Part shown: positions 33,547 through 43,111 of the stretch, piece by piece
Numbering within the stretch: position 1 is the stretch's first letter
Layout of the letters: every line of letters starts with the position of its first letter
Assembly (NCBI GenBank): GCA_910574635.1
Contig: CAJTCG010000008.1
Span: 1-64,000 of the forward strand
DNA length: 64,000 nucleotides
Source: Oscillospiraceae bacterium
GTDB lineage: Bacteria > Bacillota > Clostridia > Oscillospirales > Oscillospiraceae
Direction of reading: 5' to 3'
Translations under genes and position numbers: made by a program
Notes under the pieces: generated by a model
The model's input: the letters and a program-made list of their open reading frames with translations, nothing else
Told to the model about the DNA's origin: nothing
The model's database searches: none

Positions 33547-34590
33547 ATGAAAGTGGTCATTACCGGCTGCGGCCGGCACAGCAAGAGCTTAGTCCAGTCC
33601 CTCAAGAACAATGTGGACGGCAGGGAGGTTGAGGTCATCGGCATCAACAACAGCCCCGCCAACATCCTGCGGTCCGATGTGGATGAGGCCATCATCGCCC
33701 CGTCCATCACGGACCCGGACTACATCGACTGGCTCCTGGACCTCTGCACCAGGGAGAAGGTCGATGTCATCCTTCCGTACATCACGGCGGAGCTACCCAT
33801 CCTGGCGGCCAACCGGGAGAGGCTGGAGTCCGAGGGCACTAAGGTATCCGTGGCCTCAGAGCGAACCCTCATGGTGGCGAACGACAAGGTGGAGCTGGCC
33901 CGTATGTTCCCAAAGGTCATGCCCAGGCAGACGGTGGTCCGGTCGTCTGCCGAAGTCCGCAGCTTCGCCCGTAGCATCGGATATTACACTGGTATGCCGC
34001 TCTGCTGCAAGCTGGCCGATAAGTGTGGTGGCACCGGTTTTGCCATCCTGGACGAGAAGAAGTACCTGGACATCGGCTCCTTCAACAAGATGGGCGTGAG
34101 CCGCTACATCAGCATTGACCAGCTCTGCGAGATCGCCGACAAGGTGGATGTTGACATCATTCTCCAGGAATATGTGGCCGGCACCGATTACAGCGTATGT
34201 ATTCTGGCAAACAAAGGCAGGGTGGAGCTCGAATGTGGTTTTGCCGGATATGCCATGGAGTACGGCGCTGTAACCCAGGGGGAAATCGTGAAGAACGAAA
34301 TGGCCTATGATTTTTGCAGAGCCATCACGAAGGTTCTGGAACTTGATGGTAATGCCTGTTTCGACTTCATACTACGAACGAAAGATAACACTCCCCTTGA
34401 GGTATGCAGCCCTGTCCTGCTGGAGTGCAACCCCCGCATCAGCGCCACCATCCCCTTCATCGCCAAGGCCGGCGCCGATCTGGTCTACCTGCGCTGTAAG
34501 CAGCTCCTCGGCGAACCTATCGACACGAACGTCTCCTTTGACTACGGACTGAAGATGGTGAAATACTATGACGCCCACTACTACCGCTGA
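33547..34590 (+). CDS. ATP-grasp ligase (carbamoyl-phosphate-synthase-like)
   Basis: 347 residues. The N-terminal preATP-grasp part (MKVVITGCGRHSKSLVQSL, SDVDEAIIAPSITDPDYIDWLLDLC) leads into the ATP-grasp core: K in MVANDKVELARMF, LCCKLADKCGGTGF, ILQEYVAGTDYSVCIL and VLLECNPRISATIPF, with the metal-binding E and N. It forms an acyl phosphate on a carboxylate and joins it to an amine. Substrates unknown; the neighbouring amino-acid decarboxylase-like gene suggests an amino acid or polyamine. Two bases after the ParB-like stop. Confidence 0.88.
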   Translation: MKVVITGCGRHSKSLVQSLKNNVDGREVEVIGINNSPANILRSDVDEAIIAPSITDPDYIDWLLDLCTREKVDVILPYITAELPILAANRERLESEGTKVSVASERTLMVANDKVELARMFPKVMPRQTVVRSSAEVRSFARSIGYYTGMPLCCKLADKCGGTGFAILDEKKYLDIGSFNKMGVSRYISIDQLCEIADKVDVDIILQEYVAGTDYSVCILANKGRVELECGFAGYAMEYGAVTQGEIVKNEMAYDFCRAITKVLELDGNACFDFILRTKDNTPLEVCSPVLLECNPRISATIPFIAKAGADLVYLRCKQLLGEPIDTNVSFDYGLKMVKYYDAHYYR

Positions 34591-35311
34591 GAAGCCGGAG
34601 AACTTCGGCATCTACTGTATGTCCATGAGCCGGTGGGATGCCATCATGACCAAGAACCTGTTTGAATACTGCACCTATGTCGTCAGGGAGGAACAGGCCG
34701 AGAAGTACCGGGCCGCCGGGGTAGAGGACCTGCTCATCATCCCGGCGGGTGCTGTCCACGATTTCATGACCACCTTCTACTGGATTATCGAGAACACGCC
34801 GGAGGATGTCATCTGCATCGTGGATGACGACGTGAAGGTCATGTGCTACCGGAACGATAAGCGGTATCCCATCGTGGACAGCGACGGGAACCCGGACGTG
34901 GAGACGGCCACCATGGAGTGCGAGCGCATCGGGCAGCTCCTCTCGGACCTGGGCCTGGGGCTCGCCTTCGACAACCCCAACTACGCATCCTACATCTACG
35001 ACCGGGAGTTTGGCTTCAAGGGTATGCCGGGCCACATCCGATGGGTGAACAAGGCCGGCTTCAAGGCCAAGCTGAATGAGGAGGACCCGGCCACCAGCGA
35101 CATCGACATGGCTATGCAGGAGCTCCTCCTGAACCGTATCATCCTTCTGCCGAAGTATTACTGTACCACGGCCCTGATGGACACCAACGCCGGGTCCGCC
35201 GAGGCCAGACGAGAGCACATCGACATGACGATTGCCATGCACAATAAATGGGGAGTGTATTATGAGTACGACTATCGAAAAAATATTGCACGAATTGGAG
35301 TCAAGAGATAG
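34568..35311 (+). CDS. Glycosyltransferase-like protein (TAGT/GREB1-like candidate)
   Basis: 247 residues. It contains VICIVDDDVKVMCY near residues 78-91, a DDD triplet as in the metal-nucleotide sugar site of GT-A-type transferases, plus NFGIYCMSMSRWD at the start. The pattern resembles the TET/JBP-associated glycosyltransferases of phages that build complex DNA bases; that resemblance comes from memory and needs a profile search. It overlaps the ATP-grasp gene by 23 bases and the decarboxylase gene by 50, so these act together. Confidence 0.55.
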   Translation: MTPTTTAEKPENFGIYCMSMSRWDAIMTKNLFEYCTYVVREEQAEKYRAAGVEDLLIIPAGAVHDFMTTFYWIIENTPEDVICIVDDDVKVMCYRNDKRYPIVDSDGNPDVETATMECERIGQLLSDLGLGLAFDNPNYASYIYDREFGFKGMPGHIRWVNKAGFKAKLNEEDPATSDIDMAMQELLLNRIILLPKYYCTTALMDTNAGSAEARREHIDMTIAMHNKWGVYYEYDYRKNIARIGVKR

Positions 35312-36464
35312 GGGCCCGTCCACGCCCCTCTACATCGTAAGCGAGGAAATCCTCAAGGATAACATCGACGCCATGAACCGGGCCTTCTTCAGCCGGTTCG
35401 ACAGGTTCATCCTGGGATACTCCTACAAGACCAACTACGCCAAAGATGTCCTCCGTATGGTCCACCAGGAAGGCGGCTATGCGGAGGTCGTTTCGCCCAT
35501 GGAACTGGACCACGCCCGCACGTTCGTCGATGACAGCAAGATCATCTACAACGGCGTCATCCGGGATGTCGAGGGCAAGGTGGAACTGGCCGCCCACGGG
35601 GGCATCGTGAACGTGGAGAACCTGACGGAGCTCCAAGACATGGACGCCCACGCTGACCGCATGGGCCTGGACATCCAGGTGGGCATCCGGGTCAACCTCC
35701 GGCTGTCTGGGGCCGAGTTCTCCCGCTTCGGTATCGAGGTCAATACAAATACCCTGGAGGAGCTGTCCTCGCTCAAACACATCGAAATCACGGGCATCCA
35801 CTGTCACATCACGAAGAGCCGGGCCCTGAGCTTCTGGCGGGAGAAAGCTGAGAAGATGGCCCGAATCGCCAAGCAGCTCGGAGCTAAGTACATCGACTTC
35901 GGCGGGAATATGTACGGTCCGATGAACCCGGCCCTGGCCGCACAGTTCTTCGGCTACATCCCATGCTTCCAGGACTATGCCGACTGCCTGTACGATGAGC
36001 TGTCGCAGCTCTTCTCCGACGAAGATATGCCCACCGTCATTGTCGAGCCGGGGACGCCGCTCATCTCCAACGCCCAGTCCTACCTCACGACCGTCACCGA
36101 CATCAAGACCGTGGCCGGGAAGACCGTCTGCACCCTGGACGGGAAGAGCCTGGATGTCACGATGATAGGCGACTCCGGTAAGCAGTTCCCGTTCTACGTC
36201 GTCAGCAGGGGGGAAGGCCATGTGGAGGACGCCGCCATGTATGGCTGCACCTGCCTGGAGCCCGACAAGTTCGCCGACGGGTACTCCGGCCCCCTGAGCG
36301 TCGGAGATTACGTCCTGTTTGACAACATCGGCTCCTACTCCAACACGCTGGCCCCCCGGTTCATCCAGGGGGTCCCTGCCATGGTCAGGTTCGACCGGAA
36401 CGGCAATTTCATCTTCACGAAGCGGATGGATACCAGAAGGACCATCTTCGGAGAGTACCTGTGA
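35262..36464 (+). CDS. PLP-dependent LysA/ODC-fold decarboxylase
   Basis: 400 residues, fold-type III. The PLP lysine lies in ILGYSYKTNYAKDVL near residue 52, with GGYAEVVSPMEL, GIHCHITKS near 181-189, a glycine-rich DFGGNMYGP and the C-terminal CLEPDKFADG/VGDYVLFDNIGSYS motifs of diaminopimelate and ornithine decarboxylases. It could decarboxylate or interconvert a basic amino acid. The ATG at 35262 has GGGAG upstream. Last gene of the cassette; the host dapA/asd route upstream supplies lysine precursors, but no link is shown. Confidence 0.88.
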   Translation: MSTTIEKILHELESRDRGPSTPLYIVSEEILKDNIDAMNRAFFSRFDRFILGYSYKTNYAKDVLRMVHQEGGYAEVVSPMELDHARTFVDDSKIIYNGVIRDVEGKVELAAHGGIVNVENLTELQDMDAHADRMGLDIQVGIRVNLRLSGAEFSRFGIEVNTNTLEELSSLKHIEITGIHCHITKSRALSFWREKAEKMARIAKQLGAKYIDFGGNMYGPMNPALAAQFFGYIPCFQDYADCLYDELSQLFSDEDMPTVIVEPGTPLISNAQSYLTTVTDIKTVAGKTVCTLDGKSLDVTMIGDSGKQFPFYVVSRGEGHVEDAAMYGCTCLEPDKFADGYSGPLSVGDYVLFDNIGSYSNTLAPRFIQGVPAMVRFDRNGNFIFTKRMDTRRTIFGEYL

Positions 36465-36468
36465 GCCC

Positions 36469-36529
36469 GTGAACAAATTGTTAAATGGTCACAATTCGAT
36501 TGACGTTCGGCCGTCTCATGTGGGACAAT
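36469..36529 (+). promoter_or_regulatory. Prophage promoter element copy 2
   Basis: AACAAATTGTTAA (36472-36484), then TTCGATTGACG (-35 TTGACG 36500-36505), an 18-base spacer and TGTGGGACAAT (-10 GACAAT 36524-36529). It is the second copy of the element at 31989-32049 and drives the gene at 36587 and possibly the late operon. Confidence 0.72.
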
Positions 36530-36586
36530 AAAGTTACGGAAAATCCCACAAATCCGTATGAAACCGAAGAAATGGAGGCCGAAGAT

Positions 36587-37219
36587 ATGGAATTGACCAC
36601 GACGCATGGATACAATCTGTACGACATCTCCTCGATGTTGCAGAAGGCGATCCGGCGGGCGGATGTGTACCACGCAGCATACGCCGCAGCGGAGATGCAC
36701 CCGAAGTTCCGCACCTACCTGTGGAAGCGGCTGCTCACCGTGTCCGCCGAGGACTGCTACGGCATCATCACCAAGGAAATCATCGCCCTGCAACAGGCGG
36801 ACGAGTTCGTGAACGGCAAGAAGGGAGACAACTGGCTCTTCATCGCCAAGGCCGTCACGCTCCTCTGCATGGCCCGGAAGAACCGGGACGCCGACTACGT
36901 TACCTGCAACTTCATGTGCCCCGACCGGAACCTCAGCCCCGAGGAAATCAAGGAGTTCGACTTCAACGAGCTCCACGCCACCTGCCAGCTCCCCGATTGG
37001 GTGTACGACGTTCACACCCGCACCGGCAAGGCGATGGGCAAGACCAAGATAGACATGATACGGGACGAGCAAGCTGCCCTCACTCCCCACCAAACCAGTC
37101 TGTTTGATGATGGGGACTGGGGGCAGTTTGTGGAGTCTGAGCGGGCGGAGGGTCACATGAGCCGGCGAGAAGAGGCCCAGTACAAACCATTCGCCGCCGG
37201 CAAGAAGCGGTACTACTGA
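36587..37219 (+). CDS. MgsA/RarA C-terminal-like domain protein
   Basis: 210 residues without any ATPase motif. Residues 8-100 (LQKAIRRADVYHAAYAAAEM, LLTVSAEDCYGIITKEI) resemble the C-terminal tetramerisation part of MgsA/RarA-type ATPases, as a free-standing domain. The remainder is unique and basic. The ATG at 36587 with GGAGG eight bases upstream is chosen since the promoter lies at 36500-36529. Role unknown, perhaps binding host replication-repair proteins. Confidence 0.65.
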   Translation: MELTTTHGYNLYDISSMLQKAIRRADVYHAAYAAAEMHPKFRTYLWKRLLTVSAEDCYGIITKEIIALQQADEFVNGKKGDNWLFIAKAVTLLCMARKNRDADYVTCNFMCPDRNLSPEEIKEFDFNELHATCQLPDWVYDVHTRTGKAMGKTKIDMIRDEQAALTPHQTSLFDDGDWGQFVESERAEGHMSRREEAQYKPFAAGKKRYY

Positions 37220-37233
37220 TGGGAGGGGTCAAC

Positions 37234-37470
37234 GTGGCAGAGCCGATTAAGAAGACCGACATCGTTCGGGGACTGGTGTCCGATGGGGATATGAAGAAGG
37301 CCCTGTCCATCGCTAAGGACTTCCGCCTGGGCATCACGAAGGCGCAGCGCAGCGCCATGACCAAAGCCTATGAGTGCATGGTCCACCCGGCGTTCTACAT
37401 CTCCATCGGAACCGACATCCCCACGGCCATTCAGGAGGGCGTTACGGTCCTCACTGAGCTGTATGGATAA
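37234..37470 (+). CDS. Small phage protein of unknown function
   Basis: 78 residues from the GTG at 37234 (GGAGGGG five bases upstream; an ATG at 37219 is possible). Helical, no recognised motif; commonly such a protein sits just before the terminase small subunit. Confidence 0.55.
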   Translation: MAEPIKKTDIVRGLVSDGDMKKALSIAKDFRLGITKAQRSAMTKAYECMVHPAFYISIGTDIPTAIQEGVTVLTELYG

Positions 37471-37502
37471 CTCTACATCCATGTGAATATCGACGTTTCT
37501 AC

Positions 37503-37534
37503 GGCCTCTCATGGGCATCCATGAGGGGCCTTTT
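37503..37534 (+). terminator. Terminator before the terminase genes
   Basis: GGCCTCTCATGG (37503-37514) pairs with CCATGAGGGGCC (37519-37530) around GCAT, followed by TTTT. Confidence 0.8.
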
Positions 37535-37560
37535 CATGTCCGCAGAAGAGAGGTGGTGAT

Positions 37561-38037
37561 GTGGCTAACCCGAAGGGTAATCCTCAGAACCTACAACCGG
37601 TCCGAACCAAGGAAGAAGCGAAAAAGCGGGGAGCTGCCGGCGGGAAGAAGAGCGGGGCGGCCAGACGCAAGAAAAGGGACGCTCGACAGGCCATCCGATA
37701 TGTCCTGGACATGGCCGCCACGGGCAAGCTCGATGAGAAGCTGGAGGGGCTCGGATTTGATGAAGAAGATCGCACCAACATGACCGGCCTTACCGTTGCC
37801 ATGATGATGAGGGCGGCCAGCGGGGATGTCTCGGCCTACAAAGCCCTGATGGACTACGGCGGCTTCCACCCGGACCAGAAGCTCAAGGAACGAGAGAGCA
37901 AGGCTCGCATCTCTTCGATGGAAGCCTCTGCAAGAAGAGACACTGGTATGCTGGTCCCCCCTGGAGCCGGGGACGATGGTGAGGAAGCAGAGGACACCAT
38001 CATCTATATGCCAGAAATCGAAAAGGGCGGTGAATGA
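37561..38037 (+). CDS. Terminase small subunit
   Basis: 158 residues from a GTG with AGAGGTGGTGAT upstream. A basic N-terminus with KEEAKKRGAAGGKKSGAARR, then helical core (AIRYVLDMAATGKLDEKL; MMMRAASGDVSAYKALMDYGG), as in small subunits of Firmicutes phages. It recognises phage DNA for packaging; the large subunit gene overlaps its end. Confidence 0.75.
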   Translation: MANPKGNPQNLQPVRTKEEAKKRGAAGGKKSGAARRKKRDARQAIRYVLDMAATGKLDEKLEGLGFDEEDRTNMTGLTVAMMMRAASGDVSAYKALMDYGGFHPDQKLKERESKARISSMEASARRDTGMLVPPGAGDDGEEAEDTIIYMPEIEKGGE

Positions 38038-38039
38038 CC

Positions 38040-39437
38040 ATGGCTACACGGATACTCAGGCCACAGCCTGGGCCGCAGGAGCGGTTCCTTGCATCTTCCG
38101 CAGATATAGTAGTCTACGGTGGAGCAGCCGGCGGAGGAAAGACCTACGGCTTGCTCCTGTCCGCCCTTCGGTATAAGAATGTCAGGGGATATAACTGCAC
38201 AGTGTTCAGAAAGACCTACAAACAGGTATTCTCTCCAGGCGGCCTATGGGACGAGACGCTTGATATGTACTACGGGATACGGGGCGCACAGTCCAGAATA
38301 TCCAACGGAGAGTGGCGCTTTACCGATAAACGTGGGTATATCACATCAAGGGTGCTGTTCAAACACATTGGCAGCGACGATGAGCTGTACGATTATCAGG
38401 GAAGCCAGATTTGCGGATTGTGCTTCGACGAGCTCACCCACTTCACTGAACACCAGTTTTTCTATATGCTCTCCCGAAACCGCTCCGTCTGCGGTGTGAA
38501 GCCCTTTGTCCGGGCCACCTGCAACCCAGATGCCGACAGTTGGGTCGCTACGTTCATTGAATGGTGGATTGACCAGAAGACCGGATACCCTATCCCGGAA
38601 CGCAGCGGCAAGATTAGATGGATGATCCGCCGCAACAATATCATCCACTGGGCAGATAGTAAATCGGAGCTGGTTGAGCAGTTCAATCTCGTAACGGAGG
38701 AGGAGCTGCATGAACCGAAGAGTGTCACGTTCATTGCAAGCTCCGTCTACGACAATAAGATACTGCTGAAGCAGGACCCCGGATACCTCGCCAACCTGAA
38801 GGCCCTGGCCCTCGTGGAGCAGGAACGGCTCCTCCATGGCAACTGGAAAATCAAGCCCGCCGCCGGCCTATTCTTCAAGCGGACGCAGGTGGGGGAGATG
38901 CTCCAGAACGTCCCCCTGGATGTGGTCAAGTGGGTACGGGCCTGGGACCTCGCTGCTACGTCGGAAGACGAGGGAGGCAACCCCGCCTACACCGCCGGCG
39001 TCCTCATGGGCAAGCGCAGCAACGGCCGGTACGTCATCGCCAACGTGGTCAATGTACGGCTCTCCGCCTCGGAGGTACGCCAGACCGTAAAGATGAACGC
39101 TGCCATGGACATCGCCCGGTACAGGCGGGTCCGGGTCAGGCTCCCGCAGGACCCCGGCCAAGCCGGTAAGGATCAGGCTCAGAGCTACATCAAGTTCATG
39201 GCCGGGTACGATGTCTGCGCCATCGCTGAGAGCGGTAGCAAGGAAGCACGAGCTGAGCCCGTTGCCGCCCAGTGGCAAGCGGGCAATTTCGATGTTGTCA
39301 TCGGTGACTGGAACGAAGAGTATTTTGCCCAGCTTGAGAGCTTCCCCGCCAGCCGGTACAAGGACATGGTGGATGCCACCAGCTCGGCCTTTGCGGAGAT
39401 TGAAAACGTATTCGATATTGGAGGGCTTATCACATGA
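38040..39437 (+). CDS. Terminase large subunit
   Basis: 465 residues. Walker [10 protein letters not shown] near residues 27-35 and Walker [10 protein letters not shown] near 126-132 form the packaging ATPase; the RNase H-like nuclease starts at [20 protein letters not shown] near 300 with further acidic residues near the end ([11 protein letters not shown]). ATG 38040 is preferred to one two codons earlier for ribosome-site spacing. Confidence 0.96.
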   Translation: MATRILRPQPGPQERFLASSADIVVYGGAAGGGKTYGLLLSALRYKNVRGYNCTVFRKTYKQVFSPGGLWDETLDMYYGIRGAQSRISNGEWRFTDKRGYITSRVLFKHIGSDDELYDYQGSQICGLCFDELTHFTEHQFFYMLSRNRSVCGVKPFVRATCNPDADSWVATFIEWWIDQKTGYPIPERSGKIRWMIRRNNIIHWADSKSELVEQFNLVTEEELHEPKSVTFIASSVYDNKILLKQDPGYLANLKALALVEQERLLHGNWKIKPAAGLFFKRTQVGEMLQNVPLDVVKWVRAWDLAATSEDEGGNPAYTAGVLMGKRSNGRYVIANVVNVRLSASEVRQTVKMNAAMDIARYRRVRVRLPQDPGQAGKDQAQSYIKFMAGYDVCAIAESGSKEARAEPVAAQWQAGNFDVVIGDWNEEYFAQLESFPASRYKDMVDATSSAFAEIENVFDIGGLIT

Positions 39438-41683
39438 GTAATGAAATCCGTCAGGATGGCTATGTCAACCTGATGAACAAGTGGGGGACCAGCCAGGACG
39501 CCTCGGAGGGCTACCGCTTCCAGCGGGAGCTCGTCACGCCCGATATGGAGTTGACCACCCTCTACACCGATAACGGTCTGTTCACGAAAATCATCGACGC
39601 TCCGGCGGAGGAGGCTCTGAAGCAGGGATTCGACCTGGGGCTGAACAACCCGGACATCGAGAAGTTCGTCACCCGGTCCCTGGATGATCTGCGGTGGGAG
39701 GAACACGCTGCCACCGCCATGAAGTGGTCACGGCTCTACGGCGGCTCCATCATCGTCATGCTGATTGACGATGGCCGGGGTCTGGAGGAACCGCTCAACT
39801 GGAAGAATATCCGCAGCATCGACGAGCTGCACGTCTTCGAGCGTCCCGTGGTCTGGCCCGACTACAACAGCCTGTATGCTGGGGACATCAGAAACTACCG
39901 GGGGCGGCGCAGGGGCGGCGGCTTCATGCAGCCCCAGTTCTACGATGTCTCCAGTATCTACGGTACGTTCCGGGTCCATGCCAGCCGGTGTCTGGTCTTC
40001 CGCAACGGCGTGGTCCCTGAGAGTGTGGGCAACGAGAATTACCGGTACTGGGGCACCCCGGAGTACATCCGCCTCCGTCGGGCCATCCAGGATACCATCA
40101 CGGCGCACAGCAACGGCCCGAAGCTGCTGGAGCGCAGCGTCCAGGCTGTCTACAAGATGAAGGGTCTGGCCCAGCTCCTCGCCTCCGAGCTCGGCGAGAA
40201 CCAAGCCCTGAAGCGTCTGGAGCTCATTGACCTCGCCCGTGGCATGATGAATACCATCGCCATTGACGCTGACGGAGAGGACTATGGCTTCCAGACGTTC
40301 CAGTTCTCCGGGGTCAAGGATGTCATCGACGCCACCTGCAATATGCTGTCTGCCCTGACGAACATCCCGCAGACCATCCTCTTCGGTCGGGCCCCCGCCG
40401 GGGAAAACTCCACCGGAGAGAGTGACATGGAAAACTGGTACAGCTTCGTCGGTCGCCTCCAGCGGCTCACGGTTCGCCCGGTTCTGCTGAACCTGCTGGA
40501 TGTCATCTTCATAGCGGGCAGGGCCAGCGGGGAAATCGAGGAGGAGCCGGACTACGAGCTGAAGTTCAACCCGCTCTGGACCATGAGCGACACGGAGAAG
40601 GCCACGGTGGACAAGACCAAGGCAGATACCTCCTACGTCAAAGCGCAGACCGCCCAGATTTATGTAGGGTTGCAATCTCTCGACCCGTCCGAGGTCCGTG
40701 GGGCCCTGGCAGACAGCGGAGAGTTCCAGGTGGAAGACATCCTGGACGGCATCCCGCCGGAAGAGCTGCTCCTGGAGCCCCAGGATGACACCACAATGGA
40801 TTTGTCGGAGGACCAACCACCTACACCGGAATATGGTCTTCCGCCTGTTCCTGAGCCTCCCAAGGCTAACCAGGACGCTTCCGATGGCCCGCCCAAAACC
40901 ACCGGAAAGGGCGTGGGGGTCCTGGTAGTCCGTGACGGGAAAATCCTCACCGGCCTCCGCCGGACTGAAGGTACGTTCTGCGGTCCCGGCGGCCACATCG
41001 AGGCCGGAGAGACCCCGGAGCAAGCTGCACTCAGGGAAACGCAGGAAGAGTTCGGCATCACCCCCACGGAGCTCATCCACATCGGAAGCACCAGCGGGGC
41101 GGCAAAGCCGTACTTGCCCTCGGAGATTTACCTCTGCACCGAGTACGACGGAGCTCCGAAGGCAGATGGTAACGAGATGGAGTTTGCCCAGTTCATGGAA
41201 CCGGCGAAGGTCCTGTCTCTGATTGACGCCGGCGTTGCCTTCCCTCCATTTGCGGAGTCTGTTAAACTTCTGTTACACGGCTTGACACCCGGAAGCCCCT
41301 CCGATACAATTAACCCTATCCCCACCAACACCGATGGAGGCCCTGGTAGCGGAAACTTCGGGCACGAAGGCCGCAAGGGACAGGTCGGCGGAAGTGGAGG
41401 CTCTCTTGGGCAGAAGGAGAAAGACAAGATAGTCAAGCGCCTCGTTGGGCAAAGTACCCATGATGGGGTTGTGATCCGTTCTGTATCCGCTCACGCATTT
41501 GACCGTATCGGTGGCAGGAAGCTATCGGTTGGTCGTATCGACAGCATGAGAACGCAGGGCACGATAAGCCCCGGACACCAGCCAGACACCAGATGTTATG
41601 ACGTTCCTGGAAGCCGAATGGTCATCAACACGAAGACCGGCAACGTCATCACCGTTATGTGGAGAAGAGGAGGAAAGAAATGA
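39434..41683 (+). CDS. Portal protein fused to Nudix domain and C-terminal toxin-like domain
   Basis: 749 residues in three parts. Residues 1-470 are a DUF1073-type portal ([55 protein letters not shown]). Residues about 490-615 are a Nudix hydrolase with a complete Nudix box from 518 ([19 protein letters not shown], then EEFG). After a glycine-rich [19 protein letters not shown] linker the last 90 residues ([31 protein letters not shown]) look like a BECR-type (barnase/EndoU/colicin/RelE-like) nuclease domain of phage proteins. The small acidic gene downstream may be its immunity protein. Confidence 0.85.
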   Translation: MSNEIRQDGYVNLMNKWGTSQDASEGYRFQRELVTPDMELTTLYTDNGLFTKIIDAPAEEALKQGFDLGLNNPDIEKFVTRSLDDLRWEEHAATAMKWSRLYGGSIIVMLIDDGRGLEEPLNWKNIRSIDELHVFERPVVWPDYNSLYAGDIRNYRGRRRGGGFMQPQFYDVSSIYGTFRVHASRCLVFRNGVVPESVGNENYRYWGTPEYIRLRRAIQDTITAHSNGPKLLERSVQAVYKMKGLAQLLASELGENQALKRLELIDLARGMMNTIAIDADGEDYGFQTFQFSGVKDVIDATCNMLSALTNIPQTILFGRAPAGENSTGESDMENWYSFVGRLQRLTVRPVLLNLLDVIFIAGRASGEIEEEPDYELKFNPLWTMSDTEKATVDKTKADTSYVKAQTAQIYVGLQSLDPSEVRGALADSGEFQVEDILDGIPPEELLLEPQDDTTMDLSEDQPPTPEYGLPPVPEPPKANQDASDGPPKTTGKGVGVLVVRDGKILTGLRRTEGTFCGPGGHIEAGETPEQAALRETQEEFGITPTELIHIGSTSGAAKPYLPSEIYLCTEYDGAPKADGNEMEFAQFMEPAKVLSLIDAGVAFPPFAESVKLLLHGLTPGSPSDTINPIPTNTDGGPGSGNFGHEGRKGQVGGSGGSLGQKEKDKIVKRLVGQSTHDGVVIRSVSAHAFDRIGGRKLSVGRIDSMRTQGTISPGHQPDTRCYDVPGSRMVINTKTGNVITVMWRRGGKK

Positions 41684-41946
41684 CCGAAGCGAAAACAGTG
41701 GAAGGGCTGCTCAGCAAGGCCCAGCTTGAATTTATCCAGTCTGAGTTTGGTCATGAACCGGATGCCCTCGGTGTTCTCAGCGATGATGACATCGACAACC
41801 TGTATGACCGCATCTGTGACATCGAGGTAGAGGAAACCATGAACGCTGGGGACGGCGAGCTCTCGGAACGTGGAAAGATGGCAGAAGGCATTGTTACGCT
41901 TATTGGCGATGCACTTTACCGGCCGAAGGATGAGCCGGAAGAATAG
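41680..41946 (+). CDS. Small acidic protein, candidate immunity partner of the portal C-terminal domain
   Basis: 88 residues, strongly acidic ([26 protein letters not shown]), overlapping the portal stop by four bases with AGGAGG before its ATG. Small acidic genes directly behind nuclease-toxin domains are usually immunity proteins; the role here is inferred from this position only. Confidence 0.6.
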   Translation: MTEAKTVEGLLSKAQLEFIQSEFGHEPDALGVLSDDDIDNLYDRICDIEVEETMNAGDGELSERGKMAEGIVTLIGDALYRPKDEPEE

Positions 41947-41958
41947 CAGTCCTGCATG

Positions 41959-41989
41959 AAGGGTGACGGAGAAATCCGCCACCCTTTTT
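41959..41989 (+). terminator. Terminator inside the head operon
   Basis: AAGGGTGACGGA (41959-41970) pairs with TCCGCCACCCTT (41975-41986, one A-C mismatch) around GAAA, followed by T residues. Placed between the portal/immunity pair and the minor head gene. Confidence 0.75.
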
Positions 41990-42003
41990 CTATGCCCTCT
42001 CAG

Positions 42004-42106
42004 GCGGCCTACAAGGGCCGCTTTGCTTTGCCCATCAAATTACCCACCCGAAAGTGTCGGGAAAAATCCTGGAACCCTCTATGCGTTCACAGGACGGTTC
42101 CAGCAA
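42004..42106. other. Two further hairpins in the 200-base gap before the minor head gene
   Basis: GCGGCC/GGCCGC (42004-42009 with 42016-42021) and CTGGAACC/GGTTCCAG (about 42069-42076 with 42099-42106). With the terminator at 41959 they make three hairpins in one gap of an otherwise gap-free operon. Confidence 0.45.
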
Positions 42107-42145
42107 TCACACCCCAACAACACCCGTCAGGTAGGAGGCGGACCC

Positions 42146-43054
42146 ATGAACAACCTCATCCACCAGCAAGCCACCAGGGAGGTGGTCAAGGCCCGTTTCG
42201 GCAGCCATAAGCGGCTCCGGTGCAAGACCACCCTCCAATATCCCGTAAGCGTGGAACGGGAATACCAGAGGCTCACAAACGCCTACATGAAGCTCCTGAA
42301 CGACACCCTCAAGAAGCACCTTCCCGAGATACGGGCGGCGGCCAGCAGGGAGGAGGCCACCCGCCACGATGACATCGGGGATTTGGTCAGCATCGTTCAG
42401 CAAGCCTTCCTGGAGATGGGCGTGGAGCTGGACAACAGCGCCCACCGGTTTGGGCTCCGGGAGAAGGTGGAGCGCATGGCCCACCTCACCCGGAAGCTCA
42501 GCATCAGCGAGTGGAAGCGGGCGATCCGGGCCACGCTGGGCATCGACATCCTGGATGACTACTACCTGGGGGAGTTTTACCGGGAGGCCCTGGCCCGGTG
42601 GGTAGACCAGAACGTCAACCTCATCAAGACCATCCCGAAGAGCACCCTGGGGGATATGCAGAACATCGTCCTGGACGGCTTCAGGAACGGCAGAAGCACG
42701 AAGTCCATCATCCAGGAAATCCAGGATGTCTACGGTAAGAGCAAACGCCACGCCCGCCTCATCGCAAGGGACCAGATTGGCAAGCTCAACGGCGAGCTGA
42801 CCAAGAAGCAGCAGGAGGACGCCGGCATAGAGGAGTACGAGTGGTCGGACTCCGGCGATGGCCGGGTCCGGGACGACCACAAGCATTTGAACGGGAAACG
42901 CTTCAGGTGGAGCGACCCGCCAATCGTAGATGCCAAAACAGGTAGGCGCTGTCACCCCGGCCAGGACTATCAATGCCGGTGTGTGGCCCTGCCTGTTTTT
43001 GACATAGATACCATCGACCTTCCGTTTGCAGGGAAAGGGGGGAAGGCAACATGA
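42146..43054 (+). CDS. Phage Mu F-like / SPP1 gp7-like minor head protein
   Basis: 302 residues. The Mu F-type domain occupies the C-terminal half: IARDQIGKLNGELTKKQQEDAGIEEYEWSD in outline near 205-235, HLNGKRFRWSDPP near 245 and HPGQDYQCRCVALPVF near 272-287. It assists head morphogenesis. ATG 42146 with TAGGAGG upstream rules out the longer frame that reads through the hairpin gap. Confidence 0.9.
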   Translation: MNNLIHQQATREVVKARFGSHKRLRCKTTLQYPVSVEREYQRLTNAYMKLLNDTLKKHLPEIRAAASREEATRHDDIGDLVSIVQQAFLEMGVELDNSAHRFGLREKVERMAHLTRKLSISEWKRAIRATLGIDILDDYYLGEFYREALARWVDQNVNLIKTIPKSTLGDMQNIVLDGFRNGRSTKSIIQEIQDVYGKSKRHARLIARDQIGKLNGELTKKQQEDAGIEEYEWSDSGDGRVRDDHKHLNGKRFRWSDPPIVDAKTGRRCHPGQDYQCRCVALPVFDIDTIDLPFAGKGGKAT

Positions 43055-43111
43055 AGAAGTTTTTGTCGTGACCCGGCAGAACAGGACAGGCAGAAAGGAG
43101 GAACGAGCAAA

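Noticed and set aside
41963..42145. N-terminal extension of the minor head gene
   Set aside because: It runs through three hairpins; the ATG at 42146 has a strong ribosome site.
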